From Mesonia algae (GTDB taxonomy: Bacteria > Bacteroidota > Bacteroidia > Flavobacteriales > Flavobacteriaceae): a DNA stretch of 64,000 nucleotides. This document shows positions 53,615-63,536 of this stretch, piece after piece (the first letter of the stretch is position 1; each line of letters starts with the position of its first letter). The notes under the pieces are model-generated. The model saw only the letters and a list, made by a program, of their open reading frames with translations. It was not told the DNA's origin and ran no database searches. The stretch is from NCBI RefSeq assembly GCF_003253545.1, contig NZ_QKYV01000003.1:385588-449587 (forward strand), in the 5' to 3' direction. A program made the position numbers and the translations under genes.

Positions 53615-54997
53615 TTACTCTTGATCTCTATTCTTTTCTAAAGAAACTTCTACACGTCTGTTCTGCTGTCTTCCAGCTGCAGTCTTGTTAGTTGCGATAG
53701 GTCTAGCCTCACCGTAACCTTCAGAAGTAATTCTATCAGAAGAGATATTAGCTTGTTCAGTTAAGTAAGTTCTAACAGAACCTGCTCTTTCATCAGAAAG
53801 TTTTAAGTTAAATTTCTCACTTCCTTGGCTATCTGTATGTCCTTCAATATGGAATACTGTACTTGGGTATTCTTCCATAATTTCAGCAATAGATTTTAAA
53901 GCTTCATAAGATTCTTTTCTAATGCTAGCTTTTCCTAAGTCGAATAAGATAGTTTTAGAATACTCATTTAACTCATTAATTACTTCTACAGTAACTTCTG
54001 GACATCCATTGTTAGCTTTAGTACCAGCAACATCTGGACACTGATCATCTTTGTCTAATACACCATCATTATCACGATCTTGGTAAGGACAACCATTGTT
54101 AGCAGCAGGACCAGCTTCGTTAGGACACTCATCTTCACTATCTTTGATTCCATCACCGTCAGCATCAGGACAACCATTTAAAGATTTTAAACCTGCAACT
54201 GTAGGACATTCATCTTGAGGATCTGCAATTCCGTCACCGTCGGTATCAGGACATCCATTAAATTCTGCCATACCAGGGGTATTAGGACAATCATCTTCAC
54301 TATCTTGGATTCCGTCACCATCTGAGTCTGGACATCCATCAAATTCAGCTAAACCTGGAGTTTCTGGACACTTATCGTTCTTATCAAAAACACCATCTCC
54401 ATCAGTATCTTTACCTCCAAATGCTAATTTAAAACCAGCTGAATGTTGGAAATGATCTAAACCTGTTTCGTCATCAAATGCTTTCTTATAAGTAGATTGA
54501 ATGTTGAAAGCAATGTTGTCAGTCAACCAAAAATCAAAACCTAAAGTTCCGTTAGCAGAACCTTGTCCGTCTTCATCTATCCAAGCATAACCTCCACCTA
54601 TTCCTAGGTAAGGATCAAACCAACCCTCTTCATTTATTAGGTTTTTGAAGCTATATCTAATAGCACCATCTGCAGCGTAATAAGATAAATCATCAAGATT
54701 AGCATCTCCAAATTTATCGATTTTGTTTACAGAACCAGCTAATTGAACAGAGAAACCTGATCCAACATATCTACCTACTGTTAATCTAGAAACTGAAGGT
54801 AATACGTTGTAGTGGTCTCCTGCATTAAAATATTCGCTAAACATTCCTCCCTGAGGAGCATCCTCCCCTACAGGATAAAAATCTACGGCGTTGATACCAA
54901 TACCAACTGCCCAAGGATTGTTCTCGTCTTGTGCTTGCACATTTGAAAGCCCGAAAAGGAACAATGAAACTAATAAAATTCTGCTAAGATGTTTCAT
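53615..54997 (-). CDS. OmpA family protein with thrombospondin type 3 repeats
   Basis: A 460-residue outer-membrane protein. Signal MKHLSRILLVSLFLFGLSNVQAQ, an N-terminal beta-barrel (about 25-190), then about five calcium-binding TSP3 repeats (about 195-332, each DxDGDGxxDxxDxCP). An OmpA-C peptidoglycan-binding domain ends it (about 345-455: KTILFDLGKASIR, IEGHTDSQGSEKFNLKLSDERA, GYGEARPIATNKT). This layout is typical of major flavobacterial outer-membrane proteins linking barrel to cell wall. Promoter element at 55031-55038. Confidence 0.95.
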   Translation of the reverse strand: MKHLSRILLVSLFLFGLSNVQAQDENNPWAVGIGINAVDFYPVGEDAPQGGMFSEYFNAGDHYNVLPSVSRLTVGRYVGSGFSVQLAGSVNKIDKFGDANLDDLSYYAADGAIRYSFKNLINEEGWFDPYLGIGGGYAWIDEDGQGSANGTLGFDFWLTDNIAFNIQSTYKKAFDDETGLDHFQHSAGFKLAFGGKDTDGDGVFDKNDKCPETPGLAEFDGCPDSDGDGIQDSEDDCPNTPGMAEFNGCPDTDGDGIADPQDECPTVAGLKSLNGCPDADGDGIKDSEDECPNEAGPAANNGCPYQDRDNDGVLDKDDQCPDVAGTKANNGCPEVTVEVINELNEYSKTILFDLGKASIRKESYEALKSIAEIMEEYPSTVFHIEGHTDSQGSEKFNLKLSDERAGSVRTYLTEQANISSDRITSEGYGEARPIATNKTAAGRQQNRRVEVSLEKNRDQE

Positions 54998-55030
54998 ATT
55001 ATAATTTTAATTTTAAGTGTTAATTAAGAA

Positions 55031-55038
55031 CAAAAGTA
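55031..55038 (-). promoter_or_regulatory. -7 promoter element for OmpA/TSP3 gene
   Basis: TACTTTTG on the minus strand, 33 nt before the ATG at 54997. Confidence 0.55.
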
Positions 55039-55114
55039 AACGCTTGTTAAGTATTAAAAAAAAAAATAATAATAAAATTTTCTTAACACTTTTCATATAG
55101 CATCACAGTTTCGC

Positions 55115-56311
55115 TTATATCACGTTTAATTTTTTACCTACTTTTTTAAATGCTTCAACAGCTTTAATTAAATTTTCTCTACTGTGAGCTGCCGAAAGTT
55201 GAACTCTTATTCTTGCTTTATCTTTTGGTACAACAGGATAAAAGAATCCGATCACATAAATACCCTCTTCTAAAAGCATATCGGCCATTTGTTGAGAAAG
55301 CTTAGCGTCATACAACATTACAGGAACAATGGCAGAATCTCCATCGATAATATCGAACCCAGCTTCTTTCATTTCTTTTTTGAAAAACTTAGTATTCTCT
55401 TCTAATTTATCTCTCAATTCAGTGTTGTTAGTAAGCATTTCAAATACTTTATTTGATGCACCTACGATAGCTGGAGCTAGTGAATTTGAGAATAAATATG
55501 GTCTTGATCTCTGTCTGAGTATTTCAATAATTTCTTTTTTACCAGTAGTATAACCTCCCATGGCACCCCCTAAAGCTTTTCCTAGAGTTCCTGTGATAAT
55601 ATCGATACGGCCCATTACATTTTTTTCTTCTAATGTACCTCTTCCCGTTTTACCTATAAAACCAGTAGCGTGACATTCATCGATCATTACTAATGCATCA
55701 TACTTATCGGCTAAGTCACAAATTTTATCTAATGGAGCAACTAAACCGTCCATAGAGAAAACCCCATCGGTCACTATGATTTTAAAGCGAGCTCCTTTTT
55801 CATTCGCAGCGATTAACTGTTGTTCCAAATCTTCCATATTGCTATTTTCATAACGATATCGAGCCGCTTTACAAAGTCTAACTCCGTCAATAATAGAAGC
55901 GTGATTTAAAGAATCTGATATAATAGCATCTTCTTTGGTTAAGATAGGCTCAAAGACACCCCCGTTAGCATCAAAAGCAGCAGCATATAATATAGTATCT
56001 TCAGTTTGATAGAAATCTGCTATGTTTTGTTCTAATTTTTTATGAATATCTTGAGTACCACATATAAAACGAACACTACTCATTCCAAATCCGTGAGAGT
56101 CTAAAGTATCTTTTGCGGCTTGGACTACCTCTGGGTGAGAAGAGAGTCCTAAATAGTTATTAGCACAAAAATTAATCACTTCTTCACCTGTGTCAATTTT
56201 GATCACAGCATCTTGAGGGGTGGTAATTATTCTTTCTTTTTTGTAGAGACCATTTTCTTTAATCTCATTCAGTTCATTTTGCAGGTATTGCTTAATTTCT
56301 TTACTATACAT
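55115..56311 (-). CDS. kbl: glycine C-acetyltransferase (2-amino-3-oxobutyrate CoA ligase)
   Basis: A 398-residue PLP enzyme of the alpha-oxoamine synthase family. It cleaves 2-amino-3-oxobutyrate with CoA to glycine and acetyl-CoA. PLP Lys245 lies in [15 protein letters not shown]; other marks are [28 protein letters not shown] and [12 protein letters not shown]. The [13 protein letters not shown] sequence and partner Tdh in the window favour Kbl over BioF or ALAS. The length equals the E. coli enzyme (398). Confidence 0.95.
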   Translation of the reverse strand: MYSKEIKQYLQNELNEIKENGLYKKERIITTPQDAVIKIDTGEEVINFCANNYLGLSSHPEVVQAAKDTLDSHGFGMSSVRFICGTQDIHKKLEQNIADFYQTEDTILYAAAFDANGGVFEPILTKEDAIISDSLNHASIIDGVRLCKAARYRYENSNMEDLEQQLIAANEKGARFKIIVTDGVFSMDGLVAPLDKICDLADKYDALVMIDECHATGFIGKTGRGTLEEKNVMGRIDIITGTLGKALGGAMGGYTTGKKEIIEILRQRSRPYLFSNSLAPAIVGASNKVFEMLTNNTELRDKLEENTKFFKKEMKEAGFDIIDGDSAIVPVMLYDAKLSQQMADMLLEEGIYVIGFFYPVVPKDKARIRVQLSAAHSRENLIKAVEAFKKVGKKLNVI

Positions 56312-56332
56312 GGTTTGCTCTTTTTATTATTT

Positions 56333-59300
56333 TCAAATGTAAACAATCTTTAGTTTTGCGTTGTCTTCTAGGTAAATTAATATTTTCTTAATCACTTTAA
56401 AACCTAGGCTTTCTACGGCCATAGCGTAAGTGTTGATTTGGTTTTTGTGAGTTGGAGAAATATCTCCTGTTTTATAATCTATAATTACAGCTTCTTTCTG
56501 TTTTATGCATAACCGATCTAAACGTTTAAACTCAGCTTGATAAAGAATTTCTTTTTCCGTGAAAACGCTATATTCTTTTGAGAAATACGCTGTAAGTTCT
56601 GGATGATGAATCAAGGCCTCAAGTGATTTTCTATAAGTGTCCTCATTTTCTTTTTCTATTAATGAAGTTTGAACTGCATTTTTCAGAGCTTTTTCTACAT
56701 CGTTCTTATAGGTAATTTCATTAAAAATTTCGTGCAGTGTATTTCCAAAATCTATAGAGGCTTCTTGCTTCGTTCCCCATAAAGAACCCGATTTGGTCAC
56801 CACATCTATATCGTGATGAGTAGGGGCAGAAGATATCATTTCTTGAAAAATAGGAGGGATGTCGATTTCTTCTCGCTGCTGCGGATTTATTAATGTTCCA
56901 AAAGAATAGCTCAAAGAATCATTCCATTTATTTTGAAGCTTCAGGTAATCTATTAATATTCCCGAAGTTTTATTAGGATACGTGTTTTTATTTCTATCTA
57001 CATCCAATTCAGATAAAATGAAAAGTTGATTTTTTGCTCTCGTAAAAGCGACATAAAGAACATTAAGAACATCAAATTGAGTTTCCTTGAGTAGCTGACT
57101 GTATTTTGCGGCCGCATCCCCTTGAAAATCTAAGAGTTTCTTCGAAGCTCTAAGATACCCCAAAGGTATAGGTAAATCTTCATCTTCTAGTTCTACCCAT
57201 AAAAAGTCTTTACTAGTGTCATCAATAGCTTCATTAGCGTAAGGATGTATAACAATCGGGAATTCTAATCCTTTAGATTTATGAACCGTCATAATTTGCA
57301 CAGCATCTTGCCCTTCGGGAGCAACAATGCTTAAGCGATCTTTCTTTAGCTCCCATTCCTCTAAAAAATGTAAAACCCCACCGCTATTTTTTTGAGTAAA
57401 CTCGTAAACAAAATCTAAATAAAACTGAAGGTATGCGTTAGACTTTTCCTGAAGCTGAAAACAACGTATTAAATATTCTAAGCCATCATAAAATGGAATT
57501 TTTTGAAAGTGAGCTAAATTAAAAACTAACTGATTTTTCTCTAAAACATCAAAAAACTCTTGACCTATAAGATCTAATTTAGGATAGATAAATTCAAAAA
57601 TATCGGTTTTATTATCTTGTTGTTCCCATAAATAATATAAGATCCCAAATTTGGCTTGATCGTCTTGAGGATAAACACTTAATTGTAATAAGTGGTTAAT
57701 GAACTGTACTTCCTTAGATTGATTAATCAGTAAAGTTTCAGAGGAGATAATAGGAATTTCATTTTCATTTAGAAATTCTGCAATAGCATAACCCTGAGAC
57801 TTTTTTCTAACCAAAATACAGATATCTTCTTTTTGATATCCTTTGCTTTCTAGATCTAAGATGAGTTCTAATACCCTTTGCGGATAGAGCTCATTTTTTT
57901 CTTCAACATTCTCAGCCTCAATAAAATCTATTTGCACATAACCGCCTTCTTTTTTTTCAATATGTTGAGCAGCATTTAAAAAAAGATCTTTGTAGGTGTC
58001 GGTTTCAAGATAGGAAGAAGCGTGACCAAAAAAACTATTATTAAAATCTACTACTTCTGCTTTGCTACGCCAATTGGAAGGTAAATTTTCAACCTTTTTT
58101 TCTACTGAAAAGGGATTGTTAGAAATACTTTCTTCATTTTCGGCACTTAACGTAATAAACTGTTCGGCTTTTCCGCCTCGCCAACGATAAATAGATTGTT
58201 TAGCGTCTCCTACCAAATGTAAACTTCCTAATTTTCCTGAATCAGAATAGGCACTTAAGCTGTTTGAAATTAACGGAATTAAATTATTCCATTGCAATTC
58301 AGAAGTATCCTGAAATTCATCTATAAAATAATCTTGGTAACGTTCTCCCAATCGTTCGTAAATAAAAGGAACTGGTTGATTTTTTACGCTTTCGCTGATT
58401 TTTTTATTAAAATCTGAAATAAGTAAAATGTCTCGTTCTTTTTTAAGCAACTCTACCTCTTTAGAAATAGCATTTAATAAGGATAAAGAATTTAAATTTT
58501 TTATAACTTGATTATAAAGCTCTTGCTGAAATGCCGCTTTTTCAACCAACCTATAGTGAGATGCAATCTTTGGTAAGATCCCATCCATAACTACTTTCTT
58601 ATCTGCAGTTTGTTTCTTTGCGTAAGGAGCTTGAGTTTCTATGTTTTGTTGCCATTTGCTACCCGATGGATACCAATTATCGCCGTCTATAACTTTTTGG
58701 AAATACTTAGGAATGTAACCTGAACTAAAATCTTTAACATCTAGTCCGTTAGTGTGGATCAAATCAAAAAAAGCAACAGATTCCGCTTTAGCGATCTCAC
58801 CTAATAATTTTATTTTTTCTTTAAGAGCCTTTTCGAAGGTTTTAAAATCATTAAGATCATATTTTTTTAAAACCTCTAGGGGTTGCATGTAATTTTCATT
58901 GATAAGTAACTTAGCTATATCGTTTAAATCTTTTGCGATATCCCAACTCTTATCATCGTCTGCTTTACTTAAAGCGAAATCTATTAAAATTTGTGTGAGT
59001 TCTTTATCTTTACCTGCTTTCTCTATCAACCGGTCTACTGCTTCACTTAAAACTAAACCGGTATCCATTTCTACTTCAAAATTGACAGCAATACCTAAGT
59101 CTTTTGCAAAAGTGCGAAGAACTCTGTGGGTAAAACCATCGATGGTTGAAATTTCAAAAGCTGCATAATTATGCAAAATGCTTTCGAGTATAAGCTTACT
59201 TTTTTGATGTATTTCAATAGATGATAATCCAGTTTCTTGTTCAATAGATGATTTTAAGGCTTCAAAATTAGAGGGTGTTTCTTCTTCCGCAAAAGCGCGT

Positions 59301-59509
59301 AAAGTTTCAATGATTCTGCTTTTCATTTCAGCTACAGCTTTATTGGTAAAAGTGATGGCCAAAATATTCTTATAAAAGTCCTTTTGAGTAGAAGTGAATA
59401 AGAGGCTAAGGTACTTTTTAACAATGGTAAATGTCTTCCCCGATCCAGCTGAGGCATTAAAAATATAAAACGGTGTGGGTTGTGTAGTTTGCAAGGCAAA
59501 ATTTTTCAC
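56333..59509 (-). CDS. UvrD/RecB-like helicase with C-terminal nuclease domain (AddA-like)
   Basis: A 1058-residue superfamily 1 helicase-exonuclease. Walker A is ASAGSGKT (19-26), motif II is YFIDEFQDTSELQW (about 386-399), later motifs include GDAKQSIYRWRGG and IMTVHKSKGLEFPIVI, and a C-terminal PD-(D/E)XK nuclease (FKRLD, AVIIDYKTGD near 1025-1034). It resembles AddA/RecB, which process DNA double-strand ends for recombination. The AddB partner is not in the window. It precedes kbl on the same strand by 22 nt; a kbl promoter overlaps its stop. Confidence 0.93.
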   Translation of the reverse strand: MKNFALQTTQPTPFYIFNASAGSGKTFTIVKKYLSLLFTSTQKDFYKNILAITFTNKAVAEMKSRIIETLRAFAEEETPSNFEALKSSIEQETGLSSIEIHQKSKLILESILHNYAAFEISTIDGFTHRVLRTFAKDLGIAVNFEVEMDTGLVLSEAVDRLIEKAGKDKELTQILIDFALSKADDDKSWDIAKDLNDIAKLLINENYMQPLEVLKKYDLNDFKTFEKALKEKIKLLGEIAKAESVAFFDLIHTNGLDVKDFSSGYIPKYFQKVIDGDNWYPSGSKWQQNIETQAPYAKKQTADKKVVMDGILPKIASHYRLVEKAAFQQELYNQVIKNLNSLSLLNAISKEVELLKKERDILLISDFNKKISESVKNQPVPFIYERLGERYQDYFIDEFQDTSELQWNNLIPLISNSLSAYSDSGKLGSLHLVGDAKQSIYRWRGGKAEQFITLSAENEESISNNPFSVEKKVENLPSNWRSKAEVVDFNNSFFGHASSYLETDTYKDLFLNAAQHIEKKEGGYVQIDFIEAENVEEKNELYPQRVLELILDLESKGYQKEDICILVRKKSQGYAIAEFLNENEIPIISSETLLINQSKEVQFINHLLQLSVYPQDDQAKFGILYYLWEQQDNKTDIFEFIYPKLDLIGQEFFDVLEKNQLVFNLAHFQKIPFYDGLEYLIRCFQLQEKSNAYLQFYLDFVYEFTQKNSGGVLHFLEEWELKKDRLSIVAPEGQDAVQIMTVHKSKGLEFPIVIHPYANEAIDDTSKDFLWVELEDEDLPIPLGYLRASKKLLDFQGDAAAKYSQLLKETQFDVLNVLYVAFTRAKNQLFILSELDVDRNKNTYPNKTSGILIDYLKLQNKWNDSLSYSFGTLINPQQREEIDIPPIFQEMISSAPTHHDIDVVTKSGSLWGTKQEASIDFGNTLHEIFNEITYKNDVEKALKNAVQTSLIEKENEDTYRKSLEALIHHPELTAYFSKEYSVFTEKEILYQAEFKRLDRLCIKQKEAVIIDYKTGDISPTHKNQINTYAMAVESLGFKVIKKILIYLEDNAKLKIVYI
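56334..56341 (-). promoter_or_regulatory. -7 promoter element for kbl
   Basis: TACATTTG on the minus strand, 22 nt before the kbl ATG. It overlaps the stop codon of the helicase gene, suggesting kbl is transcribed independently. Confidence 0.5.
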
Positions 59510-59609
59510 TAAAATAAGAAATGTATGTTTATAGTTGTGTTTTGTAAGATAGTTTTAGTATTTAAGTATTTTATAACATATTTTTATTTTAAAAGTGTAT
59601 CTTAATAGC

Positions 59610-59617
59610 TAATTTTG
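59610..59617 (+). promoter_or_regulatory. -7 promoter element for superoxide dismutase
   Basis: TAATTTTG, 38 nt before the ATG at 59656. A second candidate is not evident. Confidence 0.5.
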
Positions 59618-59655
59618 ATTGAAATTTTTACAATTAATATAAAAAATAATAGATT

Positions 59656-60264
59656 ATGGCTTTTGAACAACCAAAACTTAAATATGCATACGATGCATTA
59701 GAACCTAATATTGATGCTAAGACTATGGAGATTCACTATAGCAAGCACCATGCGGGATATACCAAAAAATTAAATGACGCTATAAGCGGAACAGATCTTG
59801 ACGGAAAAAATATAGAGAATATCCTTACTAATTTAGATATGGAGGATAAAGCAGTAAGAAATAATGGTGGTGGTTTTTACAACCACAACTTATTTTGGGA
59901 AGTGATGTCTCCAAATGGAGGAGCAAAACCTACAGGCGATTTGGCTAAAGCTATTGATGAAGCTTTTGGTTCTTTTGATGCTTTTAAAGAAGAGTTCTCT
60001 AAAGCTGCTGCAACTCAGTTTGGCTCTGGTTGGGCTTGGCTTTGTGCACACGAAGGAGGAAGATTAGAAGTTTGTTCTACAGCAAATCAAGACAATCCAC
60101 TTATGCCAGGAAAAGGTTGTGATGCTCAACCAATCTTAGGATTAGATGTTTGGGAACACGCTTACTATTTAAATTACCAAAATAGAAGACCAGATTATAT
60201 CGATGCATTTTTTAATGTAATTAACTGGGAAGAAGTTTCTTCTAAATACGCTAAAGCGAAATAA
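59656..60264 (+). CDS. superoxide dismutase [Fe or Mn]
   Basis: A 202-residue enzyme that converts superoxide to peroxide and oxygen. Metal ligands visible by position: His27 ([12 protein letters not shown]), His77 (YNHNLFW), Asp164 and His168 ([18 protein letters not shown]). [22 protein letters not shown] fits Mn or cambialistic types; metal choice cannot be fixed from sequence. No signal peptide, so it is cytosolic. Two terminator-like hairpins follow. Confidence 0.95.
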   Translation: MAFEQPKLKYAYDALEPNIDAKTMEIHYSKHHAGYTKKLNDAISGTDLDGKNIENILTNLDMEDKAVRNNGGGFYNHNLFWEVMSPNGGAKPTGDLAKAIDEAFGSFDAFKEEFSKAAATQFGSGWAWLCAHEGGRLEVCSTANQDNPLMPGKGCDAQPILGLDVWEHAYYLNYQNRRPDYIDAFFNVINWEEVSSKYAKAK

Positions 60265-60286
60265 GAAGAAGATTTAAAAATATAAG

Positions 60287-60318
60287 AAAGCGGAGTTTAT
60301 TCATTTAAACTTCGCTTT
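60287..60318 (+). terminator. terminator of superoxide dismutase gene
   Basis: AAAGCGGAGTTTA / TAAACTTCGCTTT stem with one G-T pair, followed by Ts. Confidence 0.85.
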
Positions 60319-60326
60319 TTTTCATG

Positions 60327-60356
60327 AAAAAAAGGTGATTTTTAAATCACCTTTTT
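60327..60356. terminator. second hairpin, bidirectional terminator
   Basis: AAAAAGGTGATTT/AAATCACCTTTTT palindrome with A- and T-runs, about 130 bp before the convergent purF stop. It likely serves both the sod and purF units. Confidence 0.8.
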
Positions 60357-60484
60357 GCCCCAAATTTTACCATAAACTTAACCTACTTAGTTATGGAGTT
60401 ATAAATATATGATATTCTATTGAATTTATCAAAATAAATTAAGAATAATTACGGTAAAATTTATTTTTAATTATAAATCGTTAA

Positions 60485-62383
60485 TTAATATGCTCTTTCG
60501 CTGTTACCTTCATAAAAGTTTATAAAGGCTCTATTCACTACTCTATTTCCTCCTGGAGTTGGATAATCCCCTGTAAAGTACCAATCTCCTAAATTTTTAG
60601 GACAAGCTTGGTGAAGTTTTTCAACAGTTTGATAAATCACTTTTACATCTGCTTTAATAGAATTATCACTAAGCAACTCTGCAATTTTATCTGAAACTTG
60701 TTCGTTTGTGAAAGGCTCATAAACCTCTTTTACAAAATTTTGTACTTCACTGTCTTTTAAATGGATTTGAGCCTTACATTTATGATAAACTTCTTCTACA
60801 ATACCGTACTTGTCATTTTCTTTTAAAAGCTCTAATGCTGCTTTAAAAGCTACAAAGTCTTCTAATCTTGCCATGTCAATTCCATAACAATCTGGAAAGC
60901 GTATTTGAGGAGCAGAAGATACCACAACAATCTTTTTAGGGCCTAAGCGATCTAGCATCTTTAAGATACTTTTCTTAAGCGTAGTACCTCTTACAATAGA
61001 ATCATCTATAATAACAAGGTTGTCATCTTTTTTCACCACACCGTAGGTAACGTCATAAACGTGTGCTACAAGGTCATCTCTACTGCTATCTTCAGTAATA
61101 AAGGTTCTAAGCTTAGCATCTTTAATAGCAATTTTTTCGGTACGAAGACGATGAGAAAGAATTTCAGAAAGACGTTTGTCAGTTAAATTTTCTTTTTCCT
61201 CTAAAATAGCCTCATTCTTTTGACGATTTAATTCGTCTTGAGCAGCTTCTACCATTCCGTAGAAAGAAGTTTCAGCAGTATTAGGAATAAAAGAGAAGAC
61301 AGAATTTATGGTATCATAATCAATAGCCTTTAAAATGTCGGGCATAATAAATTTACCTAAATTTTTTCTCTCTTCGTAAATCTCGGCATCACTTCCTCTA
61401 GAAAAGTAGATACGTTCAAAAGAACAAGCTTTTCTTTCTAATGGTTCTATGATTTTATCGATAGAAGTTTTTCCGTTCTTCTTTGTGATAAGAGCGTGAC
61501 CAGGATCTAATTCTTTTACTTCATCAAATGGTACATCAAAAACGGTTTGTATAACAGGTCTTTCTGATGCAACTACAACTACTTCGTCATCTATATAGTA
61601 ATAAGCTGGGCGTATTCCTGCAGGATCTCTAAGTACAAAAGAATCTCCATGTCCCATAAGTCCCGCCATAGCGTAACCACCATCCCAATCTTTTGAGGAC
61701 TTTCTGAGTATTTTAGCTACATTTAATTGGTCGGCAATATGGGGAGAAGCATCTTTTTTTGAGTATCCCTCTTTTTTTAGTTTTTTGTAAAGCTTTCTAA
61801 CTTCAGAATCTAAGAAGTGACCTATTTTCTCCATTACGGTGACAGTATCGGCTTTTTCTTTAGGATGCTGACCTAGCTCTACTAAATTATCAAATAACTT
61901 AAATACATTGGTCATGTTAAAGTTACCTGCAACGATGAGGTTACGATGCATCCAATTGTTTTGACGTAAAAACGGATGAACACTTTCTATACTATTTTTT
62001 CCGAAGGTACCATAACGTACGTGGCCTAAGAAAACTTCTCCTATATAAGGAATGTTCTTTTTTTGAGAAGCCACATCATCAGCATATTCAGGATGTCTAA
62101 CCAACTCGTCATTGATTCGATCGTTAATTTGAGCAAAAATATCTTGAATAGGTTGAGCCTGATTAGAACGGACTCTACTAATGTAGCGTTCTCCTGGGTC
62201 TGTATCTAATTTTATACTTGCTAATCCAGCACCATCTTGTCCTCTATTATGTTGCTTTTCTAGCATGAGGTACATTTTATTTAACCCATAAAAAGCTGTA
62301 CCATATTTTTCTTTGTAATATTCTAAAGGTTTTAGAAGTCTTACTTGTGCAATTCCGCATTCGTGTTTTATCGCGTCACTCAT
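60485..62383 (-). CDS. purF: amidophosphoribosyltransferase (PurF type, long form)
   Basis: A 632-residue enzyme with a class II glutamine amidotransferase domain (nucleophile Cys9 in HECGIAQV after an 8-residue leader; NRGQDGAGLAS; GHVRYGTFG; GNFNMTN) and a PRPP-binding transferase domain (VIIDDSIVRGTTLKKS). It catalyses PRPP plus glutamine to 5-phosphoribosylamine, the first purine step. It is about 120 residues longer than E. coli PurF (505), a Bacteroidota variant seen elsewhere. Upstream lies a PfkB kinase gene on the same strand (74-bp gap with a hairpin). Whether another PurF exists cannot be told. Confidence 0.9.
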   Translation of the reverse strand: MSDAIKHECGIAQVRLLKPLEYYKEKYGTAFYGLNKMYLMLEKQHNRGQDGAGLASIKLDTDPGERYISRVRSNQAQPIQDIFAQINDRINDELVRHPEYADDVASQKKNIPYIGEVFLGHVRYGTFGKNSIESVHPFLRQNNWMHRNLIVAGNFNMTNVFKLFDNLVELGQHPKEKADTVTVMEKIGHFLDSEVRKLYKKLKKEGYSKKDASPHIADQLNVAKILRKSSKDWDGGYAMAGLMGHGDSFVLRDPAGIRPAYYYIDDEVVVVASERPVIQTVFDVPFDEVKELDPGHALITKKNGKTSIDKIIEPLERKACSFERIYFSRGSDAEIYEERKNLGKFIMPDILKAIDYDTINSVFSFIPNTAETSFYGMVEAAQDELNRQKNEAILEEKENLTDKRLSEILSHRLRTEKIAIKDAKLRTFITEDSSRDDLVAHVYDVTYGVVKKDDNLVIIDDSIVRGTTLKKSILKMLDRLGPKKIVVVSSAPQIRFPDCYGIDMARLEDFVAFKAALELLKENDKYGIVEEVYHKCKAQIHLKDSEVQNFVKEVYEPFTNEQVSDKIAELLSDNSIKADVKVIYQTVEKLHQACPKNLGDWYFTGDYPTPGGNRVVNRAFINFYEGNSERAY

Positions 62384-62427
62384 ATTTGTTGTTCCCCTTC
62401 AGGTTTGTGTTGTTGTGTATATGTATG

Positions 62428-62459
62428 AAAAAACCCTGCGCAGGGCAGGGCATTTTTTT
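62428..62459 (-). terminator. terminator-like hairpin between PfkB gene and purF
   Basis: CCCTGC/GCAGGG hairpin with alternative pairing (CCCTGCGCAGGG palindrome), flanked by A- and T-runs, in the 74-bp gap. It may attenuate read-through from the kinase gene to purF. Confidence 0.7.
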
Positions 62460-63381
62460 AATTTAAATCTATTTTAAACTGAGTAAGAGACTTAAATACT
62501 TTTAGCCTTTTATCAATTTCATCACTTTTTAGATCGATCATTCTTTCTGTACCAAATTTTTCCACGCAAAATGAAGCCAAATTAGATCCGTAAATAATAG
62601 CATTTTTCATATTGTGAAAAGAAGTATCATTAGTTTGGGTTAAATAACCCGCAAAACCACCTGCAAAAGTATCTCCAGCTCCCGTAGGATCAAAAACTTC
62701 TTCTAAGGGTAATGCTGGAGCAAAGAACATTTCATTTTCAAAAAACAATAAAGCTCCGTGTTCACCTTTTTTAATTACTACATATTTTGGACCCATGGTA
62801 GAGATTTTACGAGCAGCCTTTACTAGAGAATATTCTCCAGAAAGCTGTCTTGCTTCTTCATCATTGATGGTAATTACATCTACTTTGGCAATTACTTTAT
62901 GAAGATCTTCTAATGTATTATCCATCCAAAAGTTCATCGTATCTAAAATAATGAGCTTAGGGTTTTCTACTTGCTCGATCACACTCAATTGGACGAGGGG
63001 ATGTAAGTTTCCTAACATCACCACTTCTGCATCTTTATAATTTTTAGGAACTACAGGGTTAAAGTCTGCAAGAACATTTAGTTGCGTATCTAAAGTATCT
63101 CTTGTGTTCATATCGTTGTGATACTTACCACTCCAGAAAAAAGTTTTTCCTTCTTTTACAATTTCTAAACCTTCGGTATTGATATTTTTTTGCTGAAATA
63201 AATCTAAATATTCCTGAGGAAAATCACCTCCTACTACTGAAACAATAGCGCTATCTACGCCAAATTTTTCAGCGGCTAATCCTATATAGGTTCCTGCTCC
63301 TCCTAAAATCTTATCTGTTTTTCCGAAAGGCGTTTCAATAGCATCAAAAGCAACAGTTCCTACAATTAAAAGTTTACTCAT
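62458..63381 (-). CDS. PfkB family carbohydrate/nucleoside kinase
   Basis: A 307-residue ribokinase-fold kinase. The N-terminal motif is KILGGAGTYIGLAAEKFG and the C-terminal catalytic motif DPTGAGDTFAGGFAGYL has the base Asp. Substrate could be a sugar, nucleoside or similar; the context next to PurF suggests ribose or nucleoside salvage, as inference. An in-frame ATG at 63402 lies on a -7 element (63400-63407), so the start at 63381 (MSKLLIVG) is preferred. Confidence 0.9.
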   Translation of the reverse strand: MSKLLIVGTVAFDAIETPFGKTDKILGGAGTYIGLAAEKFGVDSAIVSVVGGDFPQEYLDLFQQKNINTEGLEIVKEGKTFFWSGKYHNDMNTRDTLDTQLNVLADFNPVVPKNYKDAEVVMLGNLHPLVQLSVIEQVENPKLIILDTMNFWMDNTLEDLHKVIAKVDVITINDEEARQLSGEYSLVKAARKISTMGPKYVVIKKGEHGALLFFENEMFFAPALPLEEVFDPTGAGDTFAGGFAGYLTQTNDTSFHNMKNAIIYGSNLASFCVEKFGTERMIDLKSDEIDKRLKVFKSLTQFKIDLN

Positions 63382-63399
63382 GGGTATGTAATTTTGCTG

Positions 63400-63407
63400 C
63401 AAATATA
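63400..63407 (-). promoter_or_regulatory. -7 promoter element for PfkB gene
   Basis: TATATTTG on the minus strand, 19 nt before the chosen ATG. It overlaps the upstream in-frame ATG at 63402. Confidence 0.5.
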
Positions 63408-63483
63408 CGTTGATTTAAATAATATGTAGAAAGTTGAAGTGGAAATTAAATACATTCAAAATATATCTAATTTTAAATAAAAA

Positions 63484-63516
63484 AAAAGCTCGTCTAATAT
63501 TCTAGACGAGCTCTTT
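63484..63516 (-). terminator. terminator of OmpA-like gene at window end
   Basis: AGCTCGTCTA/TAGACGAGCT hairpin flanked by AAA and TTT, 21 nt past the stop codon. Confidence 0.88.
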
Positions 63517-63536
63517 AAATTTAATTTTTTTATTTT

